11,590 bases of DNA from JAVBKB01 sp031554275 (GTDB lineage Bacteria > Bacillota > Bacilli > JARBTR01): positions 1 to 11,590 of the forward strand of contig JAVBKB010000147.1 in NCBI GenBank assembly GCA_031554275.1, written 5' to 3'. The stretch's first letter is position 1; every line of letters starts with the position of its first letter. The notes below the pieces were generated by a model. It was not told the DNA's origin, did no database searches, and worked only from the letters and a program-made list of their open reading frames with translations. Shown here piece by piece: positions 6,820-11,590 of the stretch. The translations under genes were made by a program, and so were the position numbers.

Positions 6820-6878
6820 TTGAACATCTCCTTATTATAGTTCCAAATTCAAAGCAATTCCTTTACTAGATCAGGGAG

Positions 6879-8090
6879 CTATAGATACATTTCTTCTAAT
6901 CGTTTCATATCATCGTAAAATTTATTATAAACTGTCTGATTTGAGCACTCTAACGAAAGAATTCTGCCTGTGAAAGTTTTAATCCAGGGCAACATTTCAT
7001 TGCTATCATATACTTCTTTTGTATATAAGAAGATGTTCTCTCCTAAGTTTAATAGCTCACCGCCCTTACCTTCACGATAAATGCGATCGATGATATATTG
7101 TTCTTTCTCTTCGTTAATAAGAAGCTTCAAACAAACAATTTCGATTCGCATTTTGCCATCAAAACCAACATTCCATACATGTTCCAAATGGGAATCTAGT
7201 TTCTCTTGGAGCTCTGAAATATTTTCATCAGTCTCTCTTAACTGAATTTCTTTGATGTTATCTAGACGAAAAGAATGAAAACGCATCCGATCAGGGCTAT
7301 AAGCGCACAGATAACGTCTGCCTGTAGTGCTACTAATCATTATTCTAAGTGGTACAATATATTGTTTTGAACTCGAATCATTTCTCTTACTTTCATTGGT
7401 AAAACGAATTGCTTTCTGCTGTTTGATGGCACTGAGAATTTCAAGCAATTGCTCGCTATCCAAGGTATGCGCAATATAATTATGCTTGAAAACAAATAAT
7501 TGATTATCAAAGTTTTCACGATCCATAATAAAGCTTCCCACTTCACCAAGGGGTGAAACTCCTTGAAAAAAAGCAACAGCTTGTTGAAGTTTTCGTGGGA
7601 GGGGATAGGAGACATTACGTGAAAACAAAATTGTTTTACCATTTTTCTCAGATGCTAATAAATCATTTGTAACATATTCATTACATTTATTTCGAACCGT
7701 TTGCACATCAAATACTTGTCCACTTTGCTGGCAAATGCGGTCAGTTATTTCTGTAATTGTGCTTGCTGGGTTGCATTGCAAGTCATCCAGTATATAGAAA
7801 TGGAGCATAATATCATTATTCGTGAATGCCTTGGACTTCCAGGCAGCATAAAGTGGGTTTGTAGAAATCCGCGCACTGTCTAATGAAATAAAGAAGCGCT
7901 TTCCAGTTGCGGTGTACTCCCATTTCATGTAGTCACCTAGAAAACTTTCAATCCGCCGCTTTTCATTGTCATACGTACGGGGTGACATCTTTGTGAAATC
8001 ATTTCGTGACCTAAACCCGTAGATATAGAAATCATGCATGTAGAGTCTAATTTTATCAAATTTACGAATTAGTTCAGAAAAACCGGCCAT
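6879..8090 (-). CDS. WYL-domain regulator, larger paralogue
   Basis: 403 residues from ATG 8090, with GAGGCG about five bases upstream. Two possible winged-helix regions precede the WYL core: residues about 1-70 (MSPRTYDNEKRRIESFLGDY, then a beta-wing TATGKRFFISL) and about 110-158 (TITEITDRICQQSGQVFDV, then LLASEKNGKTILFS). The WYL core is at about 225-285, with KAIRFTNESK, YIVPLRIMISSTTGRRYLCA and MRFHSFRLDNIKEIQL. The C-terminal 110 residues resemble WCX only loosely. First gene of the operon with the 5857-6819 WYL gene, read from a good sigma-A promoter at 8112-8140 that points away from rtcB. Most likely the DNA-binding partner of a regulator pair controlling rtcB and the downstream RNA array. 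Role inferred from position and domain. Confidence 0.83.
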   Translation of the reverse strand: MAGFSELIRKFDKIRLYMHDFYIYGFRSRNDFTKMSPRTYDNEKRRIESFLGDYMKWEYTATGKRFFISLDSARISTNPLYAAWKSKAFTNNDIMLHFYILDDLQCNPASTITEITDRICQQSGQVFDVQTVRNKCNEYVTNDLLASEKNGKTILFSRNVSYPLPRKLQQAVAFFQGVSPLGEVGSFIMDRENFDNQLFVFKHNYIAHTLDSEQLLEILSAIKQQKAIRFTNESKRNDSSSKQYIVPLRIMISSTTGRRYLCAYSPDRMRFHSFRLDNIKEIQLRETDENISELQEKLDSHLEHVWNVGFDGKMRIEIVCLKLLINEEKEQYIIDRIYREGKGGELLNLGENIFLYTKEVYDSNEMLPWIKTFTGRILSLECSNQTVYNKFYDDMKRLEEMYL

Positions 8091-8111
8091 TTTGTCGCCT
8101 CAATCAGTGGG

Positions 8112-8140
8112 ATCTTATTTGTTCTAATTCATTTTATCAA
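8112..8140 (-). promoter_or_regulatory. Sigma-A promoter of the WYL operon
   Basis: On the minus strand TTGATA (8140-8135), 17-base spacer, TAAGAT (8117-8112), then about 21 bases to the WYL start at 8090. Good match to the housekeeping consensus. Confidence 0.7.
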
Positions 8141-8154
8141 AAAAAACTTTCGGA

Positions 8155-8220
8155 TTGCGGGTTCTCGCAAATATTTTTAAATGATTGTTTAGTGTAACTT
8201 ACGTAAACTAAGGCTGTAAC
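8155..8220 (+). promoter_or_regulatory. Candidate operator region between WYL operon and rtcB
   Basis: Inverted repeat TTGCG (8155-8159)/CGCAA (8166-8170); imperfect dyad TTAGT (8189-8193)...ACTAA (8207-8211) around TTACGTAA; direct repeat TGTAAC at 8193-8198 and 8215-8220, 22 bp apart, two helical turns. No good sigma-A or sigma-54 promoter for rtcB is visible, which would fit activator-dependent transcription. Binding by the WYL proteins is inference. Confidence 0.4.
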
Positions 8221-8259
8221 AAACACAAATTAAAAAATAAAACGAATTGGGGTGATTGT

Positions 8260-9492
8260 ATGTTTGTTATAGCAAATGAAAAAACGAAAGTACCGATTAA
8301 GATTTGGTTACCAGATGAGAGTTCTGTAGAGGAAAGTTGTCTAGAGCAAGCATACAATCTTGCAAACCTACCATTCTTACATCAATGGGTTTCATTGATG
8401 CCAGATACACATACAGGCATGGGTATGCCAATTGGCGGTGTGATTGCAACAAATGATGTGATCATTCCCAACGCAGTTGGAGTTGATATTGGTTGTGGGA
8501 TGATGTTTGTTGGTACAACTATCAAAGTTGCAGAAATAAAAGAAATGATGACGGAGAGTGGAACTGTAATCCAAGGCATAATCGGAGATATTCTTCGTAA
8601 TGTACCAGTTGGGTTTCGACATCACAAACATGAACAGGAGTGTTTCACCTTAGACTTGGCTCATCAAGAGTTTGATAAATATGAGGACAACGGTGAGCTG
8701 TTGGGGACATTAGAAGCTGGTTATTACCAAGTAGGAACACTTGGCGGCGGTAATCATTTCATCGAGCTGCAAGAAGATGAGGATGGCAACCTAGGTGTGA
8801 TGATTCATTCGGGCAGTCGTAATGTTGGCAAGCAGATTTGTGACTTGTTCCATCATACTGCACGTGAATTGAATGCGAAATGGTTCTCACCAGTACCGGA
8901 TTTTCACCGATTAGCTTTCTTGCCAATTGATACAAAGGAAGGGCAACAATATATCAACTGGATGAACCTTGCGATGAACTTTGCGATGGAAAATCGTAGC
9001 CATATGATGCAGTCAGTTAAATCAATTATTGAGAAATGGATCGGTAAGCACACTGATATTAATTTTGAATATACACTTGATATCAATTGTCATCACAATT
9101 ATGCATCGATTGAAAATCATTATAATCAAAACGTTTGGGTGCACCGAAAGGGTGCAACACGAGCGCGAGCAGGTGAGCTAGCAGTCATTCCTGGAGCAAT
9201 GGGTTCGTATAGCTATGTCGTAGAAGGATTGGGCAATGGTGAAAGCTTTCATTCATGTTCTCATGGAGCAGGAAGAAGTCATTCGCGCAAATCAGCAATG
9301 CAGAATTTCACTACTGAAGAAGTAATGCTTGATTTGCAGAAACAGGGTGTTATCCTTGGGAAAACCAATAAAAAAGATATTGCTGAAGAAAGCCGCTTCG
9401 CTTATAAAAACATTGATGAAGTGATGGGGAACCAAACTGATTTAGTGAAAGTAGTCAAGAAGTTGAAAACAATCGGAGTAGTGAAAGGATAA
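8260..9492 (+). CDS. rtcB: RtcB RNA ligase (3'-phosphate/2',3'-cyclic phosphate to 5'-OH)
   Basis: 410 residues from ATG 8260 with GGGGTGA upstream. RtcB uses GTP and Mn2+ to join RNA ends carrying 3'-phosphate or 2',3'-cyclic phosphate to 5'-OH, the ends left by anticodon nucleases and other ribotoxins. All hallmark motifs are present in order: MPDTHTGMGMPIGGV (47-61), VGVDIGCG (73-80, metal ligands Asp75 and Cys79), GTLGGGNHFIE (159-169, His166), MIHSGSRNVGK (181-191, His183), CHHNYA (277-282), RKGATRA (296-302), IPGAMGS (310-316) and SCSHGAGR (332-339), where His335 matches the guanylylated histidine. Length is normal for bacterial RtcB. No archease or RtcA is visible. It is divergent from two WYL genes and followed, without a terminator I can recognise, by the tRNA-like RNA array and a slipin gene. 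Confidence 0.97.
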   Translation: MFVIANEKTKVPIKIWLPDESSVEESCLEQAYNLANLPFLHQWVSLMPDTHTGMGMPIGGVIATNDVIIPNAVGVDIGCGMMFVGTTIKVAEIKEMMTESGTVIQGIIGDILRNVPVGFRHHKHEQECFTLDLAHQEFDKYEDNGELLGTLEAGYYQVGTLGGGNHFIELQEDEDGNLGVMIHSGSRNVGKQICDLFHHTARELNAKWFSPVPDFHRLAFLPIDTKEGQQYINWMNLAMNFAMENRSHMMQSVKSIIEKWIGKHTDINFEYTLDINCHHNYASIENHYNQNVWVHRKGATRARAGELAVIPGAMGSYSYVVEGLGNGESFHSCSHGAGRSHSRKSAMQNFTTEEVMLDLQKQGVILGKTNKKDIAEESRFAYKNIDEVMGNQTDLVKVVKKLKTIGVVKG

Positions 9493-9520
9493 GCTTTCAT
9501 TATATAATGAACTTAATTCT

Positions 9521-9545
9521 AATTCTCGATCAAACGTCGAGAATT
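9521..9545 (+). ncRNA. Hairpin H1 of the upstream array
   Basis: Perfect 9-bp stem AATTCTCGA (9521-9529)/TCGAGAATT (9537-9545), 7-nt loop TCAAACG, overlapped at its 3' end by TTGGTAGAC (9544-9552). A 7-nt loop on a strong stem resembles an anticodon arm, but it lacks U at the second loop position. Confidence 0.6.
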
Positions 9546-9578
9546 GGTAGACTCATATTTCGATTGGCGCTCCTCAAG

Positions 9579-9680
9579 AAGTGTTGACAACTTGAAATTA
9601 TTGGGTTTCTGACGTTTGAGCTTCCGAGCACAATTCATATTGAAAAATCAACACTTTCTTGGTAGACAGCCTTTCGACCA
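9579..9680 (+). ncRNA. Hairpin H2 of the upstream array with TTGGTAGAC motif
   Basis: AAGTGTTGA (9579-9587) is the exact complement of 9648-9656, enclosing 60 bases. The motif TTGGTAGACAGCC follows at 9659-9671, itself able to pair TTGGT with ACCAA (9678-9682). Confidence 0.5.
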
Positions 9681-9752
9681 ATTGTTCATTGATTTCATTT
9701 GATATTCTCGGTATGCTTCAAAATATTTTCTCGCATATCGTAATTTCATCAC

Positions 9753-9803
9753 ATTCTCGATTTAAAAACCCGAGAATCAGGATAAGTAATCGGGTGGACA
9801 GCC
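9753..9803 (+). ncRNA. Hairpin H3 of the upstream array with GGGTGGACAGCCC
   Basis: ATTCTCG (9753-9759) pairs with CGAGAAT (9771-9777), reusing the stem sequence of H1; alternatively CCCGA (9769-9773) pairs with TCGGG (9790-9794). GGGTGGACAGCCC (9792-9804) forms its own small hairpin. Confidence 0.5.
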
Positions 9804-9830
9804 CTTACTATAGCTTGTTTATTCTATATC

Positions 9831-9880
9831 TTAGGTTTTTGTTCCTAAATGGTACTTGGTGCATTGCACTGGAAGTATGC
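9831..9880 (+). ncRNA. Two hairpins ahead of the tRNA-like units
   Basis: TTAGG (9831-9835) with CCTAA (9844-9848), 8-nt loop; the same stem pair is reused as the anticodon stem of unit 2. Next, TACTT (9853-9857) with AAGTA (9873-9877) encloses GTGC-ATT-GCAC (9859-9869). Confidence 0.45.
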
Positions 9881-9896
9881 CGAATAAACTTGCCCA

Positions 9897-9956
9897 TTGA
9901 TGGGTCGTCGGTTCGATTCCGACCTCGAAAGAGTAGCTCAGTGGTAGAGCAATCAA
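9897..9956 (+). ncRNA. tRNA-like unit 1: circularly permuted tRNA with GAAA-capped acceptor stub
   Basis: Read 5' to 3': TTGAT 9897-9901 (3' strand of anticodon stem), GGGTC 9902-9906 (5-nt variable loop ending in C48), T-arm GTCGG/CCGAC 9907-9923 with loop TTCGATT, acceptor stub CTC 9924-9926/GAG 9931-9933 closed by GAAA, TA 9934-9935 (U8 and A9), D-arm GCTC/GAGC 9936-9950 with loop AGTGGTA, A 9951 (position 26), ATCAA 9952-9956 (5' strand of anticodon stem). Every helix is perfect Watson-Crick. The order T-acceptor-D with open ends at the anticodon loop is a circular permutation, the topology also expected for the tRNA-like domain of bacterial Y RNAs. It cannot be aminoacylated, having no 3' acceptor end. 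No Ro60-type stem is visible beyond the 5-bp helix. Confidence 0.85.
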
Positions 9957-9960
9957 CTGA

Positions 9961-10029
9961 TTGATGTTGAGCAGTGGTAGCTCGTTAGGGTAGTAACCTA
10001 AATGCATCGGTTCGATTCCGATCATCAAA
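9961..10029 (+). ncRNA. tRNA-like unit 2: near-complete cloverleaf
   Basis: Acceptor TTGATG 9961-9966/CATCAA 10023-10028 (six pairs; the seventh position is an A-A mismatch, 9960/10029), TT 9967-9968, D-arm GAGC/GCTC 9969-9983 with loop AGTGGTA, G 9984, anticodon arm TTAGG/CCTAA 9985-10001 with 7-nt loop GTAGTAA, 4-nt variable loop ATGC, T-arm ATCGG/CCGAT 10006-10022 with loop TTCGATT. The loop has U33 and would give anticodon AGU (Thr), unusual for bacteria. No CCA is encoded; ACCC follows the acceptor. The 6-bp acceptor, A-A mismatch, weak T-stem closing pairs and context argue against a translating tRNA. Confidence 0.8.
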
Positions 10030-10033
10030 CCCA

Positions 10034-10103
10034 AGAGACTGAAAATCTCTCTCCAATGGTAATTGCCGCGAGGCATGTGGTTCGACTCCACACAAACAAT
10101 TGG
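10034..10103 (+). ncRNA. tRNA-like unit 3: Phe-like anticodon arm, GNRA hairpin and T-arm
   Basis: Anticodon arm AGAGA 10034-10038/TCTCT 10046-10050 with loop CTGAAAA, identical to the loop of bacterial tRNA-Phe (anticodon GAA). After 13 bases comes TGCC 10064-10067/GGCA 10072-10075 capped by GCGA, in the place of a long variable arm, then directly a T-arm TGTGG/CCACA 10076-10092 with loop TTCGACT. CCAAT 10053-10057 can pair with ATTGG 10099-10103 to close the last two hairpins. CAATGGTAATTG (10054-10065) could form a D-like arm instead. No normal cloverleaf is possible, since no D-arm lies 5' of the anticodon arm. Confidence 0.65.
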
Positions 10104-10326
10104 TGTTTATCACAGAGTGTCCAGTCTAGGTGTAATGCTTATGAGCTTGCTCATTCGTGTTAACAGAAAGGCAGCGCAAGTGAAACCTGTAGCAATGGGA
10201 TACCGATTGAAACGATAGTCACCAACAGCTGTATGTGGATGATGGCAATATGATCCAGTAGGATTATACACCCTGAAATGCACTGCAGTAGGTAAGTACT
10301 ATTTGCTCAATCTTAACAATTGTTCC
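10104..10326 (+). other. Rest of the intergenic RNA region, weak structure only
   Basis: No gene and no further T-arm are seen. Small hairpins: ATGAG/CTCAT with loop CTTG near 10140-10153, and GATCC (10252-10256)/GGATT (10261-10265) with loop AGTA, next to TGTAT (10230-10234)/ATACA (10266-10270). Palindrome AACAATTGTT at 10315-10324. Confidence 0.35.
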
Positions 10327-10387
10327 GTTTGAACTTGTGTCGACACTCTGAGATGGGACCAAATGAAGATTCAAACAAAATTTTTTT
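10327..10387 (+). terminator. Possible terminator or attenuator before slipin
   Basis: GTTTGAA (10327-10333) is the exact complement of TTCAAAC (10370-10376); the enclosed 36 bases include GTGTCGACAC. AAAA and a run of seven T follow. The loop is long and the T-run is offset, so efficiency is doubtful; it may mark the 3' end of the RNA array. Confidence 0.35.
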
Positions 10388-10409
10388 ATAAATGACGGAG
10401 GTAACTGAA

Positions 10410-11507
10410 ATGATATTAATAAATGATAGCGAAAGAGGATTTCTCTTCAAAAACGGTGTGTTTAATCGAATGCTCTTGCCAGGTAAGCACAAGTTGAAAA
10501 CCTTCATGACAACTGAAACAGTAGTCAGAGCAAGCATAGCAAAGCAAGTGCAAGTGCCAAATGTGGATATTGATATTTTGATGAAAGACGAGAATTTTGC
10601 GAAAAGTGTCGTTCGTGTTGAAGTGCCAGATAATCATTTTGGTATTCACATGGAAGAGGGTCGGATAATAGAAGTACTGATGCCAAATAGCTATACCTTT
10701 TGGGACATCAACGGCAAGCGATCATTTCAAATAGTTGATACTTCATCCCCAGAGATAACTGACTTTGATCTTAAGAAAATGTCAAGGCTCCCAAGTGGTA
10801 TGTATTACAAAATTGAAGTGAGCGATGGTGAAGTTGCCCTGCTTTACTTCAATGGACAGTTTCAACACCTGCTTGAAAGTGGAGCATACTTCTTCTGGAA
10901 TGGTCCAACTAAGGTGACTAGTCAAATCGTAGATCTGAGAACGCAACAAATGGACATTCCTGGTCAAGAAATATTGACTGCGGATAAAGTATCACTTCGG
11001 CTCAATTTTGTTTGCTCATTCAAAATCAGCGATCCTGTCAAAATCACAAATGATTTGAAAGATTATAAAACACAAATTTATATTTCTACTCAACTCGTAT
11101 TGCGAGAATATGTGGGTAAATACAAATTTGATGAATTGCTTGAACAAAAGGAGAATATTGCAGGGCTTGTGCTTGAGAAACTCCGCGAGAAACAAGATAA
11201 GTTGTTTATTGAATTTGTTGATGCTGGATTGAAGGATATAGTCTTGCCAGGTGAAATTCGGGACATCATGAATATGGTGCTGATTGCTGAAAAGAAAGCG
11301 CAAGCAAATGTCATTGCAAGGCGAGAAGAGGTTGCATCAACTCGTAGTTTGCTGAATACTGCCAAACTATTAGAGGAAAATGCCACACTTTATAAGCTGA
11401 AGGAATTGGAGTATGTAGAAAAAATCTTTGATAAGGTGGGCAACATCTCAGTTGGTAATGGAAATTTACTCAATCAATTGAGCGAGATGGTATCAGGCAA
11501 GAAATAA
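10410..11507 (+). CDS. Slipin/SPFH (band 7) family protein
   Basis: 365 residues from ATG 10410, chosen because GGAGG lies about eight bases upstream; the in-frame ATG at 10392 precedes that site. The SPFH domain covers about 138-310: SDGEVALLYFNGQFQHLLES, VDLRTQQMDIPGQEILTADK, VSLRLNFVCSFKISDPVKI, FVDAGLKDIVLPGEIRDIM, then a helical region rich in Ala, Glu and Lys (NMVLIAEKKAQANVIARREE) and a C-terminal helix. Unlike membrane slipins and stomatin it has no N-terminal hydrophobic segment. The N-terminal half shows two more copies of the domain's opening motif (7-29 and 75-98). Slipins recur in rtcB-linked operons of other bacteria, as I recall from comparative work, but their biochemical role there is unknown. 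Here it closes the operon, with a terminator directly behind. Confidence 0.88.
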   Translation: MILINDSERGFLFKNGVFNRMLLPGKHKLKTFMTTETVVRASIAKQVQVPNVDIDILMKDENFAKSVVRVEVPDNHFGIHMEEGRIIEVLMPNSYTFWDINGKRSFQIVDTSSPEITDFDLKKMSRLPSGMYYKIEVSDGEVALLYFNGQFQHLLESGAYFFWNGPTKVTSQIVDLRTQQMDIPGQEILTADKVSLRLNFVCSFKISDPVKITNDLKDYKTQIYISTQLVLREYVGKYKFDELLEQKENIAGLVLEKLREKQDKLFIEFVDAGLKDIVLPGEIRDIMNMVLIAEKKAQANVIARREEVASTRSLLNTAKLLEENATLYKLKELEYVEKIFDKVGNISVGNGNLLNQLSEMVSGKK

Positions 11508-11510
11508 CAT

Positions 11511-11549
11511 AAATGTGGAGCACTTGTGATCGAGGCTTCACATTTTTTT
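11511..11549 (+). terminator. Terminator of the slipin gene / RNA-repair operon
   Basis: AAATGTGGAGC (11511-11521) pairs with GCTTCACATTT (11535-11545) over 11 positions with one G-U, followed by TTTT. Confidence 0.85.
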
Positions 11550-11590
11550 CTTTATCCTAATTGTCGGTAGAAATGCAACTTAACACTCCC
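11550..11590. repeat. Right copy of the 41-nt inverted repeat
   Basis: Reverse complement of 3107-3147 with four mismatches; begins right after the slipin terminator and runs to the window edge, so it may extend further. Confidence 0.75.

Larger units (their letters stand above)
9493..10409 (+). ncRNA. Gene-free RtcB-slipin intergenic region encoding tRNA-like RNAs
   Basis: About 917 bases between the rtcB stop and the slipin start hold no credible protein gene. They contain three tRNA-type T-arms, two D-arms with identical AGTGGTA loops, two 7-nt anticodon-type loops and several strong hairpins, all on the plus strand and so in the sense of rtcB and slipin. No strong promoter is visible inside; a perfect 16-bp palindrome at 9496-9511 directly follows rtcB. 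Co-transcription with rtcB and processing by tRNA enzymes is the simplest reading. Parts are listed separately. Whether this is one long RNA or several is unknown. Confidence 0.8.

Noticed and set aside
9496..9511. TATAAT inside the palindrome after rtcB as a promoter for the RNA array
   Set aside because: No -35 box at an acceptable distance and the box is embedded in a perfect palindrome; kept only as a remark.
9584..9612. TTGACA at 9584 as a promoter within the array
   Set aside because: The -10 position reads TTCTGA, too poor; the hexamer is explained by the H2 stem.
9659..9964. Plus-strand 101-codon ORF ending SSSVVEQSTD
   Set aside because: SSSVVEQ is the sense translation of a tRNA D-arm; no ribosome binding site, and it crosses the structured RNA region.
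9878..9980. A full Y RNA with Ro60-binding stem
   Set aside because: The tRNA-like core fits, but I find no long end-to-end helix with a Ro-type motif and no Ro60 (TROVE) gene in the window.
9961..10032. Ordinary tRNA-Thr (AGU) gene
   Set aside because: Six-bp acceptor with A-A mismatch, no CCA, AGU anticodon (rare in bacteria), and placement beside a permuted tRNA-like unit make a translating tRNA unlikely, though tRNA scanners might call it.
9831..10091. Minus-strand 86-codon ORF containing GIEPTTHQW and GIEPM
   Set aside because: GIEPT-type peptides are the well-known antisense translation of tRNA T-arms; it overlies the tRNA-like units and is spurious.
3107..11590. The inverted repeats as ends of a composite transposon
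   Set aside because: The enclosed gpsB-rnpB-rlmL block is conserved chromosomal backbone, and no transposase or target duplication is seen.

Overview
The window is AT-rich DNA from a spore-forming Bacillales bacterium, most likely of the Sporosarcina/Planococcaceae kind (genus is inference). The support is the backbone order gpsB - B-type RNase P RNA - rlmL seen in Bacillus and relatives, a CotD-like spore coat protein, TepA, strong Gram-positive ribosome binding sites and many U-tailed terminators.

Layout. 1-1690 is accessory and partly decayed: a minus-strand zinc-ribbon fragment (CDCG...SCGCL) at the left edge, a small membrane protein, a short minus-strand hypothetical, and a receiver-like ORF split by a frameshift and ending in a large stem. 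1703-4012 holds tepA, an hsp20-like gene preceded by a 64-codon ORF (minus strand), cotD behind a sigma-K-like promoter, and gpsB. rnpB (about 4028-4430) and rlmL follow. From 5857 to 11507 lies an RNA-repair locus: two WYL-domain regulators on the minus strand, then divergently rtcB (RNA ligase), a gene-free stretch of about 0.9 kb, and a slipin/SPFH gene.

The gene-free stretch (9493-10409) is the main find. It encodes an array of tRNA-like RNAs. Unit 1 (9897-9956) is a circularly permuted tRNA: T-arm first, then a 3-bp acceptor stub capped by GAAA, then D-arm, with RNA ends falling where the anticodon loop would be. Unit 2 (9961-10029) is a nearly complete cloverleaf starting four bases after the last paired base of unit 1. 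Unit 3 (10034-10103) combines a Phe-like anticodon arm, a GNRA-capped hairpin and a T-arm. Upstream (9521-9805) are hairpins each followed by a TGGTAGAC/TGGACAG-type motif. RtcB heals tRNAs broken in the anticodon loop, so RNAs whose ends or loops present that site next to rtcB suggest ligase substrates, decoys for anticodon nucleases, or ligands that signal RNA damage to the WYL regulators. The known precedent is the Salmonella rsr-yrlBA-rtcBA operon, whose Y RNA carries a tRNA-like domain; no Ro60 gene is visible here.

A second unexplained signal is a 41-nt, near-identical inverted repeat pair, one copy upstream of cotD (3107-3147) and one at the right edge (11550-11590).
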